A stretch of DNA of 64,000 nucleotides from Phycisphaeraceae bacterium (GTDB lineage Bacteria > Planctomycetota > Phycisphaerae > Phycisphaerales > UBA1924), in the NCBI GenBank assembly GCA_019636555.1, contig JAHBXH010000001.1, positions 1,708,928 through 1,772,927 of the forward strand. Direction: 5' to 3'. Below are positions 25,480 to 34,006 of the stretch, in pieces (position 1 is the first letter of the stretch; each line of letters starts with the position of its first letter). Position numbers and translations under genes: made by a program. The notes under the pieces are model-generated. The model saw nothing but the letters and a program-made list of their open reading frames with translations, did no database searches and was not told where the DNA came from.

Positions 25480-26095
25480 TGATCCCGCTTCCGGGCGTCG
25501 GAATCCCCTGGGCCCTGACCATGAACACTCCGGGAATGAAGTTGTTGGTCATGTTGTTGATGTAAGGGGCGCTTCCGAGCGGCATCGACAGATATGAATC
25601 CGCGCCGAAAAGCCACGAGCGAGCGGCGTTCGGCGCGCCGTCCCGGTCGTAGCGCGCGGGGAGCACGGTCGCATCGCCGAAGACCTGCATCGAGACCGCC
25701 GCAAAGAACTGTCCGTGCACCGATGTCGGCGCGATCGCGAAATCGAGGAAGGTGTTGGTGCGGGGCGATCCGCTCAAACCGGTCGCTGTCGCGACGAGGA
25801 CCGCATCCTTCGGGTCGTTCGCCGTCACCATCTGGTACAGATAGACGCGCACGGGCCTCGCTTCTGGCGCCGCGATCGTGCCGAAAGCAACCGAGATGGT
25901 CGTGATGACATTTGCGCCGGGCTGCACGTCGAAGATGTTGCCCCACATGAATTCACAGGCGAAGTTGGGGCCTAAATTGCCGCTGCCGACGCCGTCGTCG
26001 AGCCCGTAAGTCGCACCGGACGCCGCGGATGTGAAAATAGTCGCCGAGGCCAGTGCCGCGCAAAGAACGCGCTGTGTGGGGGTGCCGGTACTCAT
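25421..26095 (-). CDS. Exported protein with PEP-CTERM-like sorting tail
   Basis: 224 residues from ATG 26095, with AGGAG at good spacing. The signal peptide (about residues 1-27) ends near AASGATYG. The mature part is beta-rich. The C-terminus reads PTPGSGIIIAAAALAS followed by a run of Arg and a short WW tail: a Pro-Gly motif, one helix and an Arg cluster, the layout of PEP-CTERM-type sorting signals. It would be processed by an exosortase, none of which is in the window. The sorting tail is encoded in the 59-bp stretch antisense to the HEAT gene. Confidence 0.75.
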   Translation of the reverse strand: MSTGTPTQRVLCAALASATIFTSAASGATYGLDDGVGSGNLGPNFACEFMWGNIFDVQPGANVITTISVAFGTIAAPEARPVRVYLYQMVTANDPKDAVLVATATGLSGSPRTNTFLDFAIAPTSVHGQFFAAVSMQVFGDATVLPARYDRDGAPNAARSWLFGADSYLSMPLGSAPYINNMTNNFIPGVFMVRAQGIPTPGSGIIIAAAALASQRRRRRRAWW

Positions 26096-26149
26096 CCGTG
26101 TTCTCCTTTCGGGACGGTACACTTCCACCAGCACTCGAGGAGGCTTGCG

Positions 26150-26731
26150 ATGGAAGAACAGTCAGCTCCGCTCGATCCGCAGATCGAATTGGCTCCGACA
26201 TCCTGGCCGAAAGTGGTTGGGATCATCTCGATCTGCTGGGCATGTTTGGGCTTGTCGTGTCTCGCGTGCGGCGTCACCATGCAGCTCGCGATCGGCCCTT
26301 CGATGCTTCCGCCCGCAGTGCGTGACAATCCACCGCCTTCGATGCAATTCGGAATGCTGCAGATCATCCAAACAGCGATCAGCCTCGTGACATCCGTCTT
26401 GCTTCTCGCGGCGGGTATTCAAACGATGCGCCGGAGCATGATCGGGCGAACGCTTCACCTTGTTTGGGCCGGGATCTCAATCCTCGCGATCGTCTACGGC
26501 GCGTACGTCGGTTGGCTCCAGCAGCAGGAAATGCAGGTTTGGGCGAGAAACAACCCCGGTAATCCGGTGGCGGATCAGACGCTGAAGGGCGGCACGGCCG
26601 TCGGGCTTGCGATCATGGGGATTGTGCTCACGTTTTTCTCGATCTGGCCCATTTTCTGCCTGATCTGGTTCGGGCTGATCAAGCGAACGAAAGAGTCTTT
26701 CGGTGCGCCGCCCAACGCCGACTTCATCTAA
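26150..26731 (+). CDS. Four-helix integral membrane protein of unknown function
   Basis: 193 residues with four predicted membrane helices (about VVGIISICWACLGLSCLACG; IIQTAISLVTSVLLLAAGI; LHLVWAGISILAIVYGAYVGW; VGLAIMGIVLTFFSIWPIFCLIWFGL) and a short polar C-terminus. Nothing suggests an enzyme or transporter signature. It is divergent from the PEP-CTERM-like gene (54 bp between starts) and ends at a bidirectional terminator. Confidence 0.8.
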   Translation: MEEQSAPLDPQIELAPTSWPKVVGIISICWACLGLSCLACGVTMQLAIGPSMLPPAVRDNPPPSMQFGMLQIIQTAISLVTSVLLLAAGIQTMRRSMIGRTLHLVWAGISILAIVYGAYVGWLQQQEMQVWARNNPGNPVADQTLKGGTAVGLAIMGIVLTFFSIWPIFCLIWFGLIKRTKESFGAPPNADFI

Positions 26732-26734
26732 ACG

Positions 26735-26762
26735 AAAAAGCCCCGATTCGCGGGGCCTTTTC
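26735..26762. terminator. Bidirectional intrinsic terminator
   Basis: GCCCCG (26740-26745), loop ATTCG, CGGGGC (26751-26756), flanked by AAAAA on the left and CTTTTC on the right. It can stop transcription of the membrane protein gene from the left and of the TPR lipoprotein gene from the right. Confidence 0.88.
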
Positions 26763-26790
26763 GTCTCTTGACTGCAATTGTGCGGCTTTG

Positions 26791-28014
26791 TCACTCGCCG
26801 TCGGGGACTCCCGCGACTGCAGTTGCGGCGCCGCCGTTCCTGATTTCCGACATCTGCATCACGGCGCGCGTGTTGTTCGGTTCGATCTTGAGCGCCTCGG
26901 CGAAGCACAGGCTCGCATCGCCCATATTGCCGCGCTGTCGCTCGATCATTCCGAGCAGCACGTAGTTCTCGGCGGTGGGGGCGATCGCGACAGCGCGGAC
27001 GGCGTTGTCGTGGGCCTGATCCATCGAGCCGACGCGCCGGAAGACCATCGCGCGGAGCTGATAGCCCTCGGGCCGTTCGGGTGCGATGGCGACAAGGCGT
27101 GCCGCCGCGGTCCGTGCCCGGTTGATGTCCTTGAGCTTGTAGCTCACCTTGCCGAGTTCGATCCACGCATCAACGTCGGATGACCCGCCGTCGGAGTTCG
27201 TCAGCTTCACAAGAACCTCGCGTGCATCCATCGGCCGATCGAGCTCGACGAGGCATCGCGCCCGCTGCAGCTGCAGATCGCGACGATCCTCATACCCCCT
27301 CTGCTTCATCAGCTTGCTGATGTTGTGTTCCGCATCGGCGAACTTCTTGCAGGCGATCTCGGCGCCGATCACGTCCGACTGAATCGCGAGATCGTCCGGC
27401 GCCGCCAGCCGCGCTTCTTCGAAGTAATTCAGCGCATCCTCGCTCTTGTTCCGGATCATCGCGATGTGGCCGAGCGTCTGATTGACTCCCGGGTTGTTCG
27501 CGAAGCTCGCGCGATGGCTCGTCAGTTCCGTCTCCGCTTCGTCCAGCTTTCCCTGGTCGATCAGCACTTCGGCCGCCGCGATGACATATTGCGGGTTGCT
27601 CGGTTCAAGGTCCGAAGCGCGCCGGTACCGCGCGAGCGATTCTTCGGGCTGCTTCAGCCGCTCGTAGACCACGGCGCTGTAGTACTGCGCTTCCACGTTC
27701 TCGGGATCAAGCCCTTCCGCCGTTCCGAACCAGTTGAGCGCGCCCTCGAGGTCGCCCTGCTCCATCAGGATGCGGCCCTTGAGCACGTGGCTCTTGGCGA
27801 CATTCGGGTTCAGACCCAGCGACCGGTCGATCGCCTGCAGCGCCTTCTCCGTGTTTCCCGCAAGAAGTTGCTGCTTGGCGCTCTGCCATTCCATCGCCGA
27901 TTTCATCGCGGCCAGCCGCTCCTTCGCGGCACTGCTCTCGCGACGCGTCGAAACACCATGCCCGGTGCATCCGACCAGCAGCATTGAAACCAGAACAAGC
28001 AGGGCGTAACGCAT
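26791..28014 (-). CDS. TPR-repeat lipoprotein (pilotin/PilF-like candidate)
   Basis: 407 residues from ATG 28014. The signal peptide carries a lipobox MLLVGC (Cys at about 16). The rest is nine or more tetratricopeptide repeats, clear examples being PNVAKSHVLKGRILMEQGDLEGALNWF and AENYVLLGMIERQRGNMGDASLCFAEAL. It follows the secretin gene on the same strand, and outer-membrane TPR lipoproteins such as PilF/PilW help secretins insert and assemble. That role is inferred from the neighbour and the fold. Confidence 0.85.
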   Translation of the reverse strand: MRYALLVLVSMLLVGCTGHGVSTRRESSAAKERLAAMKSAMEWQSAKQQLLAGNTEKALQAIDRSLGLNPNVAKSHVLKGRILMEQGDLEGALNWFGTAEGLDPENVEAQYYSAVVYERLKQPEESLARYRRASDLEPSNPQYVIAAAEVLIDQGKLDEAETELTSHRASFANNPGVNQTLGHIAMIRNKSEDALNYFEEARLAAPDDLAIQSDVIGAEIACKKFADAEHNISKLMKQRGYEDRRDLQLQRARCLVELDRPMDAREVLVKLTNSDGGSSDVDAWIELGKVSYKLKDINRARTAAARLVAIAPERPEGYQLRAMVFRRVGSMDQAHDNAVRAVAIAPTAENYVLLGMIERQRGNMGDASLCFAEALKIEPNNTRAVMQMSEIRNGGAATAVAGVPDGE

Positions 28015-28182
28015 GATTCTCTCCGTGAGGCAGTCTGGGTTTGGCCCGGCGGTGACCGGCGTCAATCTCGCCTCGGGTTCTCGGTCTCATCGACCCGGTT
28101 GTGTTCCCACTTTCGCGAAGTCCGGGAATCGCCGAAAAGCATTCGGAAATCGGGCGATGCTTCGGCTCGGGTGCGCGCCGCA

Positions 28183-28205
28183 TCGAACCCGCTCTGCGGG
28201 TTCGA
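28183..28205. terminator. Strong hairpin after the secretin gene
   Basis: TCGAACCCGC (28183-28192) and GCGGGTTCGA (28196-28205) are perfect 10-bp arms around TCT, 30 bp beyond the secretin stop. No T-tract follows on the minus strand, so it may be an mRNA-stabilising end or work with Rho rather than being a simple intrinsic terminator. Confidence 0.45.
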
Positions 28206-28234
28206 GCAGCGAATCTCCAATTTCCCACGTCGAC

Positions 28235-30877
28235 TTACTTCTGATCGGGCGAAGTCTCGGGCACCGACGAGACGGTCTCATCCGCTGCCGCGCCTTGTCC
28301 GAACAACTTGCCGAACGCGGAAACCTTGGCCTTCTGGCCGTTGTCCGCCTGGTTTCCTGCTGTGTTCCCGCTCGCCGCGGCAGTCTTCTTTGCCGCCGTG
28401 CCGCGAGGCAGCATCGCGTCCCAGCGAACCGTCGCGTACGTCGGGGCGACGGCCGGAGCCTGCGTTGCTGCCGGAATGTTGTTCGTTCCGGCCGGCGACG
28501 CGGTTGCGGAAACGGCGTGTGCAGACTCAGCAGCCGGAGCAGTTTGTCCCGCCGCGACCGGCGTTGATCCCGAGGCCGAGTCCCGCTGCGACGCAGTCTG
28601 TGTATCCGCGTTCTTCGTCGCGGCCGGTGCTTTCGTCACGGCGCTCGGATTCGTCGGATTCGCGAAGTCTTCCGGCGCCGGGATGCCCGGCAGAACCGAA
28701 GACGAGCTGCGCTTGGTCCTTTTGTCCGTGTCGAGCAGCTCGTCGAGCATGCTGCGATCGGGCCAGATGTCCTGCTTGCCGGTGAGCTTCTCCTTGAGCT
28801 GGATCGCTTCCTGCTGCATCGGGTCGATCGAGAGCGCCATGTTCACCTTCCACAGCGCCTGATCGGTCTGGCCCTCCGCCGCGAGCTTGCGCGCATCCAT
28901 CAGCATCTGCGCCGTCATGCGTTCACGGCTGAACGGCAAGAGACCTTCCCGCGTGCCCGCCCGGACCCGCGCGATCATGTCGTGCGTCTTGTCGCCGGTC
29001 TCCGCGAGGAACGTGTCCGTCACCACCGACGGGGTGATCAGGAAGATGATTTCCTGACGATCGATCGTGTCTTCCTGGCCGCGGAACGCGTAGCCGACCA
29101 GCGGGATGTCGCCAAGGAACGGCACCTGCTTGCGCGATGTCTGCGTCGATTCGCGGAACAGCCCGCCCAGCACCACGGTCTGTCCGTCGCGGACGATCAC
29201 GTTGGTGGTCAATTCGTTCGTGATTTCGTCGGGCACGGTGACGGTCGAGCCCGAGCTGTTCTTCACGTCGCGCACGACGGCCGACGAAACGCTCGGCTTG
29301 AGCTCGAGCCTGATCGTGTTGTCGTTGCCGACGAAAGGACGGAAGTAAAGCTGAGTACCGGTATCGAGGAACTCGACCGACTGCGTCGTCGCCGTGTTCG
29401 TGCTCGTGGTGTTCAGATACCCGACGCGCTCGCCGATGAGCACCCGCGCCGCCTGCCGGTTGAGCGCGAGAATCTTCGGGTTGCTGAGGACCGTCGTGTC
29501 GGTGACTTCATCCAGCATGCGGATGAACACGCCGACGTCGTTGCTGTACAGGCCGAGCTTCAGCGTCGCGGGGCCGGCCACGTTGCCGGGGCTCGATGCC
29601 AGGCCGAACGCGCTGTCCTTGCCCGATGTTCCGCCGACGACCGGTGTATCGCCCGGCGAGCCGTTGATCAGCTTCGTCGAGTTGTTCACGAGCATCGCGT
29701 CCGGAATGCGGAGCGGCCCGCCGACGCCCAGGAAGTCGCCGAAGTTCAGGTTGCCGATCACGGCGAAGTCCACGCCGAACGCGTTGTTCTCGCTCACCTT
29801 CGCCTGAAGGATCGTCGCCTCGACCAGCACCTGCGCCGGGCGCGTGTCCAGTTCCTTGATCAGCTTCTCGATCTGCTCCACCTGCTCGGGAAAGTCGTAC
29901 ACCATCACCGTCGATTCGCCCGGGTAGTCTTCCGCGCCGTTGGGCACTTCGCTCTTGCCGGGGAACGAGCCGATCTTCGCGTTGGTCTTGATCACCGAGT
30001 CCTTGCTCAGGAGCGCCTGCGCGAAAGACGCGGCATCGACCGCCGCGAGGTAGTTCAGCTTGATCACCTTCCACACCCGCTGACGCGACTCCTTCTCGAG
30101 CTTCTGAAGGTCTTCGAGCGTGTAGACGTAGATGAAGTTGCCGCGCTCGACGTATCCGAAGCCGTTGGCGTGGAGCAGCGCATCGAGCGCCTCGTAGAAG
30201 GTCACGCCGTAGAGATTGGCGAAAACCTTGCCGTTGACGTTCTTGTACGGGATGATGTTCTTCTGGCTCTGGAGGCTCAGCATTTCCAACACCGCCGTGA
30301 TTTCTTCGCCGTTGACGCGCAGATCCACCACGCCGTTGTCATCGACCTTCACCGCGTTGGCTCGGATGCTCTTGACGCCGCGAGATTCCGAGGCGGGCCC
30401 GCCCTCCATCATCCCTCCGTTCGGCTTGCTCGAGAACGGGTCGGAAACCACGGCGGGCTGCAGCGGAGTCGGCTGCGAGTTCTGCTGCTCGGGCTGATTC
30501 TGGTTCGCGACCGGCTGCGCCGACCAGCTCTGCGCCAGCGTGTTCGGAACCGCAGCAGGGCTGCCGGTCTGGTTCGAGGTCTGATTCGACTCTTTGGCCG
30601 CGGCATTCAGCGACGCATCCGGCGCGCTGCCGGAGTTCTGCTGCTGGCCGATCGCCTGCACGTTGGATTGAGGCGAAGACGATTGTCCGCCCCCGGTGTA
30701 CGTCCCCACCTGCGCCCGGCCCACGGCGGCGCCGCAGATCGAGATCAGGATCGCCGCCGGCCAGGCGAGGCGCGGCCAATCCGCTTTCGCGAGGCTCGTC
30801 GGAACATTCAAGAGCATCGCAAACGCCGGAAGGTTCGCGCTTTTGGAGGACTGGCGGTTGTTCTCGGTGGACGACAT
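28235..30877 (-). CDS. Secretin (type II/type IV pilus outer-membrane channel, GspD/PilQ class)
   Basis: 880 residues from ATG 30877, with GAGGA 8 bp upstream. It has a long basic n-region, a signal helix (about 35-53) and a Gln/Ser/Asn-rich linker to about 160. N-domains follow (VNGEEITAVLEMLSLQSQKNIIPY; NFIYVYTLEDLQKLEKESRQRV). The secretin core starts around VEATILQAKVSENNAFGVDF and ends with VPFLGDIPLVGYAFRG and IIFLITPSVV. After it come a TPR-like helical stretch and an unusually long Ala/Thr/Pro tail of about 160 residues. It should be the outer-membrane gate for the pseudopilus encoded at 34-35 kb. Confidence 0.92.
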   Translation of the reverse strand: MSSTENNRQSSKSANLPAFAMLLNVPTSLAKADWPRLAWPAAILISICGAAVGRAQVGTYTGGGQSSSPQSNVQAIGQQQNSGSAPDASLNAAAKESNQTSNQTGSPAAVPNTLAQSWSAQPVANQNQPEQQNSQPTPLQPAVVSDPFSSKPNGGMMEGGPASESRGVKSIRANAVKVDDNGVVDLRVNGEEITAVLEMLSLQSQKNIIPYKNVNGKVFANLYGVTFYEALDALLHANGFGYVERGNFIYVYTLEDLQKLEKESRQRVWKVIKLNYLAAVDAASFAQALLSKDSVIKTNAKIGSFPGKSEVPNGAEDYPGESTVMVYDFPEQVEQIEKLIKELDTRPAQVLVEATILQAKVSENNAFGVDFAVIGNLNFGDFLGVGGPLRIPDAMLVNNSTKLINGSPGDTPVVGGTSGKDSAFGLASSPGNVAGPATLKLGLYSNDVGVFIRMLDEVTDTTVLSNPKILALNRQAARVLIGERVGYLNTTSTNTATTQSVEFLDTGTQLYFRPFVGNDNTIRLELKPSVSSAVVRDVKNSSGSTVTVPDEITNELTTNVIVRDGQTVVLGGLFRESTQTSRKQVPFLGDIPLVGYAFRGQEDTIDRQEIIFLITPSVVTDTFLAETGDKTHDMIARVRAGTREGLLPFSRERMTAQMLMDARKLAAEGQTDQALWKVNMALSIDPMQQEAIQLKEKLTGKQDIWPDRSMLDELLDTDKRTKRSSSSVLPGIPAPEDFANPTNPSAVTKAPAATKNADTQTASQRDSASGSTPVAAGQTAPAAESAHAVSATASPAGTNNIPAATQAPAVAPTYATVRWDAMLPRGTAAKKTAAASGNTAGNQADNGQKAKVSAFGKLFGQGAAADETVSSVPETSPDQK

Positions 30878-31182
30878 GGCGTTTTCCTCTTCTTGCGGGC
30901 AGTGTTCTCGGCCGGCTCCGGTACCTCTCGGACGCGCGCCCGACCTTCCGCCGGTGACAGGCCCAATAGCCCGCGCACCGGATGCGGTCTATTTCGACTG
31001 GCGCAGTGAGTGACTTTGGCACGAAGTTCCAGCCCGAATCGCGCACGCGGCTACAGACCCCACACCCACATCGAGGGCGCTCCAGAAACGCGGTCGCGTT
31101 CCGTCTGTAACGTCTGCGCAAGAGTGAAATCGAGAAATCTCCCGGCCCAATAACTTTTCGACTTACACTTTTCTCTCGTGAG

Positions 31183-31198
31183 TGGCACGGTTGTTGCC
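31183..31198 (+). promoter_or_regulatory. Sigma-54 (RpoN) promoter
   Basis: TGGCAC (31183-31188), GGTTG, TTGC (31194-31197) matches the -24/-12 consensus TGGCAC-N5-TTGC base for base with the exact spacing. A start around 31208 would leave a leader of about 16 nt before ATG 31224 and place the ribosome site GGAGAAGG (31211-31218) inside it. It sits in the 346-bp divergent space between the secretin (minus) and SPFH (plus) genes. The remainder of that space shows no gene. Enhancer sites were not identified. Confidence 0.75.
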
Positions 31199-31223
31199 TC
31201 ACCGAGCGATTGGAGAAGGCACC

Positions 31224-32315
31224 ATGGATTTCTGGAAAAAGCTCAAGGGTGAACTCATTGACATCGTCGAGTGGCTCGACGATTCGCGCGACACGCTCGT
31301 CTACCGCTTCGAGCGGATGAACAACGAGATCAAGTACGGGGCCAAGCTCATCGTCCGCGAGAGCCAGGTCGCCGTCTTCGTCGATCAGGGCAAAATCGCC
31401 GACGTTTTTCAGCCCGGCATCTACACGCTCGAAACCAAGAACCTCCCCATCCTCTCGACACTCCTGGGCTGGAAATACGGCTTCGAATCGCCCTTCAAGG
31501 CCGAGGTCTACTTCGTCAACACCCGCCAGTTCACCGACTGCAAGTGGGGGACCTCCAACCCCATCATGCTCCGCGACGCCGAGTTCGGCCCCATGCGCCT
31601 CCGCGCCTACGGCACCTACGCGTTCAGAGTCGCCGACGCCGGCGCGCTCGTCAAGGAAGTCGCCGGAACCGCCGGCCGTTTCACCGCCGACGGCATCACC
31701 GACCAGCTCCGCAACTTCATCGTCACCTGCTTCACCGATGCACTCGCTGAAAGCAAAGTCCCCGCGCTCGACCTTGCCAGCAATTACGAGGAACTTTCCT
31801 CGCTGATTGCCAGCAAGATCCGCCCGCCCTTCAAAACCTACGGCATCGATGTCACCGCATTCCTCATCGAGAACATCTCGCTCCCGCCCGAGGTCGAAGC
31901 CGCGCTCGACAAGCGCACCAGCATGGGCGTGATCGGCGACATGGGCAAGTTCACGCAGTTCCAGACCGCCACAGCTATCGGCGACGCCGCCAAAAACCCC
32001 AGCGGCGGCGGCATGGCGCAAGGCATGGGAATCGGGGCCGGTTTTGCGATGGCGAACCAGATGGCCGGCGCGATTTCCGGTTCGAACGCCGCTCCGCCCC
32101 CGATTCCCGGTGTTGCCGCACCGAAGTACTTCGTCGCCATCGACGGAAAGCAAGCGGGTCCGTTCGACATGGCCACGCTCGCTCAGCTCGGCAATTCCGG
32201 CAAACTCACCGCTCAGACACTCGTCTGGAAACACGGCATGTCCGCCTGGGCCGCGGCATCCGATGTCCCCGAACTCGCACCGGCGCTCGGAAGCAATCCA
32301 CCTCCGCTCCCCTAG
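31224..32315 (+). CDS. SPFH/Band-7 protein with C-terminal GYF_2 domain (YdjI-like)
   Basis: 363 residues from ATG 31224. Residues about 1-230 form an SPFH domain of the virion-core-protein/YdjI type (MDFWKKLKGELIDIVEWLDD; SQVAVFVDQGKIADVFQPGIYTLET; DGITDQLRNFIVTCF). A Gly/Ala/Met-rich linker follows, then a GYF_2 domain (KYFVAIDGKQAGPFDMATLAQL...VWKHGMSAWAAASDV). Members associate with membranes and, in Bacillus, work with PspA. It is driven by the sigma-54 site directly upstream and is paired with the zinc-ribbon membrane protein gene downstream. This suggests an envelope-stress module, by analogy. Confidence 0.88.
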   Translation: MDFWKKLKGELIDIVEWLDDSRDTLVYRFERMNNEIKYGAKLIVRESQVAVFVDQGKIADVFQPGIYTLETKNLPILSTLLGWKYGFESPFKAEVYFVNTRQFTDCKWGTSNPIMLRDAEFGPMRLRAYGTYAFRVADAGALVKEVAGTAGRFTADGITDQLRNFIVTCFTDALAESKVPALDLASNYEELSSLIASKIRPPFKTYGIDVTAFLIENISLPPEVEAALDKRTSMGVIGDMGKFTQFQTATAIGDAAKNPSGGGMAQGMGIGAGFAMANQMAGAISGSNAAPPPIPGVAAPKYFVAIDGKQAGPFDMATLAQLGNSGKLTAQTLVWKHGMSAWAAASDVPELAPALGSNPPPLP

Positions 32316-32328
32316 CGCAACGCAGAAA

Positions 32329-32360
32329 CCCCCTCCCGGAGGGAGGGGGCAGGGGGTGGG
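32329..32360 (-). repeat. REP-like hairpin repeat, copy A
   Basis: CCCCCTCCC (32329-32337), GGA, GGGAGGGGG (32341-32349), followed by CAGGGGGTGGG. Read on the minus strand it aligns closely with copy D at 55640, including flanks (CCCACCCCC before, a TTGCG-containing stretch after). It lies between the SPFH and zinc-ribbon genes. Confidence 0.8.
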
Positions 32361-32450
32361 CAATCGTGTGCGCGGCGCGAATCCGAACGCCAAGCCGCGC
32401 CGCACTTTCTTCACCCTTCCAGACAAGAACCCCTCCGCGAAACCCCGCAT

Positions 32451-32472
32451 TCTCCGCGCACTCCGCGTTCTC
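32451..32472 (+). repeat. ACTCCGCGTTC-family repeat, copy 1
   Basis: CTCCGCGCACTCCGCGTTCTC-type segment about 90 bp after the copy A hairpin. It is related to the two longer copies at 36002 and 36167, which also follow a REP-like hairpin in the same order. Confidence 0.6.
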
Positions 32473-32480
32473 TCTTCCCG

Positions 32481-33605
32481 ATGCCCGACACTTCTCCCAT
32501 CGATTCCGTCGCTCCGCTCCCCGGCGTCCATCGCTCTTTCCCCTGCGCCCGCTGCGGCGCCGATCTTTCTTTTTCCCCGGGCGACAGCGCGCTCAAGTGC
32601 GGTCACTGCGGCACGATCAACCCCATCCCCGCGCCCGTTACCCAGGTCGAGGAAAACGACTATCTCTCCGTGCTCAACGACCTCGAGCACAACGCCGAGA
32701 CCATCGAGCGCCTCGAAGTCCGCTGCGACGGCTGCGGCGCGAACGTCGAATTCCCGGAGAACGTGACGAGCCGCGCCTGCCCGTTCTGCGGCAGCCCGAT
32801 CGTCGCGCAGGCCGTCTCCAAAAAACTCCTGAAACCTACGGCGATTCTGCCGTTTTCCGTGACGCGTCAGGCCGCGATCCAGCACTATCGCGCCTGGCTC
32901 AAGTCGCGCTGGTTCGCGCCCACCAAGCTCGCGCGCGAGGCCTTCCTCGACGGCGCGTTCGTCGGCGCGTACATGCCCTTCTGGACCTACGACTGCGTCG
33001 CGACCACCGACTACACCGGCCAACGGGGCGAAGACTACTGGGTCACCGAGACATACACGACAACCGTGAACGGCAAGCTTGTCACGCAAACGCGTCAGGT
33101 CCGGCGCACGCGCTGGTACCCTGCATCCGGAACCGTCGTCGATGATTTCGATGATGTGCTCGTCCCCGCGAGCAACTCGCTGCCCTTGAACAGCCAGGTC
33201 GAGGCGGAACCCTGGGGTCTGAAGGATCTCGTCCCGTACGACGACGCGTACCTTGCGGGATTCCGCTCCGAGAGTTACCGCACCGATCTCCAGGGCGGCT
33301 TCGAGGCCGCAAAGCAGAGAATGCGGTCGACGATCGAAGGCACCATCTGCGCCGACATCGGCGGCGATCACCAGCGCATCATCTCGATGCGATCAGCCTA
33401 CGACCGCATCCATTTCAAGCACATCCTCCTGCCGATGTGGCTGAGCGCGTACCGCTTCAACCGCAAGCTCTACCGCGTGCTGATCAACGGCCGCACCGGC
33501 GAGCTCATCGGCGATCGCCCGTACAGCCGCTGGAAGATCGGGTCGCTCATCGTGATCCTGCTCGTCGTCGCCGGCATCATCGCGCTCATCGCCGCATATC
33601 ACTGA
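32481..33605 (+). CDS. Zinc-ribbon membrane-anchored protein, partner of the SPFH protein
   Basis: 374 residues. Two four-Cys zinc ribbons: CARCGADLSF...CGHCG (about 22-45) and CDGCGANVEF...CPFCGSP (about 77-102). A large beta-rich domain follows with Trp/Tyr-rich blocks (FWTYDCVATTDYTGQRGEDYWV; LLPMWLSAYRF). A single C-terminal helix (SLIVILLVVAGIIALIAAYH) tail-anchors the protein. Genes of this type often neighbour SPFH/YdjI-like genes. No clear Shine-Dalgarno precedes ATG 32481; the leader is made of repeat sequence. Confidence 0.82.
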   Translation: MPDTSPIDSVAPLPGVHRSFPCARCGADLSFSPGDSALKCGHCGTINPIPAPVTQVEENDYLSVLNDLEHNAETIERLEVRCDGCGANVEFPENVTSRACPFCGSPIVAQAVSKKLLKPTAILPFSVTRQAAIQHYRAWLKSRWFAPTKLAREAFLDGAFVGAYMPFWTYDCVATTDYTGQRGEDYWVTETYTTTVNGKLVTQTRQVRRTRWYPASGTVVDDFDDVLVPASNSLPLNSQVEAEPWGLKDLVPYDDAYLAGFRSESYRTDLQGGFEAAKQRMRSTIEGTICADIGGDHQRIISMRSAYDRIHFKHILLPMWLSAYRFNRKLYRVLINGRTGELIGDRPYSRWKIGSLIVILLVVAGIIALIAAYH

Positions 33606-33616
33606 GCAAAAAAGAA

Positions 33617-33653
33617 ATAGGACCTATATGTCCTAGAGGTCCTATGTGTCCCA
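33617..33653. repeat. TAGGTCC-type palindromic repeat
   Basis: ATAGGACCTATATGTCC, then TAGAGGTCCTATGTGTCCC: three alternating copies of the hexamer AGGACC/GGTCCT within 37 bp just after the stop of the zinc-ribbon gene. It resembles dispersed small palindromic elements. Only one copy was found in the window. Confidence 0.5.
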
Positions 33654-33671
33654 TTCGGTTGCTTTTCGTTC

Positions 33672-33959
33672 TCAGTGCTTTTCCGACGCGTCCGCCGTTT
33701 CCTGCTTCGCAATCTGCGGATGCGCATCGCTCGGCTTCGGCTCGATCGCGCGCCGCTCCGGCTCCGCGTACGCGGTCCGCGGCACATTGGTCACCAGGCG
33801 CAGCTTCACCCAGATCAGCATGCCGAGCGCCATGACCATCATCATCGAGACCGCCGCGCTCTTGAGCGTGATCGCGCCCCCGAAATCGCGGCTTCCCTCG
33901 GTCCCGATATCCGGTTTGTTCGGGCCGCCGTTCACGCTATTGGTTTCGCTGTTTCCCAC
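33672..33959 (-). CDS. Small single-span membrane protein in the pseudopilin cluster
   Basis: 95 residues from GTG 33959, chosen for GGAGG four bases upstream and a start just before a Gly/Asn-rich segment. One membrane helix (about SAAVSMMMVMALGMLIWVKLRL) is followed by a charged Pro/Ala-rich tail. It lies 47 bp after the GspH-like gene on the same strand. It could be an anchor or accessory of the pilus machine; no family is recognised. Confidence 0.55.
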   Translation of the reverse strand: MGNSETNSVNGGPNKPDIGTEGSRDFGGAITLKSAAVSMMMVMALGMLIWVKLRLVTNVPRTAYAEPERRAIEPKPSDAHPQIAKQETADASEKH

Positions 33960-34006
33960 GTCGCCTCCAGTGGCACCGCCCTTCCGGGCGGTGTCTTGCT
34001 CGTTGC

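Noticed and set aside
30339-33371. A 1010-codon open frame on the minus strand, and comparable long antisense frames at 28982-31009 and 51912-54815
   Set aside because: They lie opposite the secretin, SPFH/zinc-ribbon and mannosidase genes, are Arg/Gly/His-rich without any family motif, and arise from the strong third-position GC bias of the real genes.
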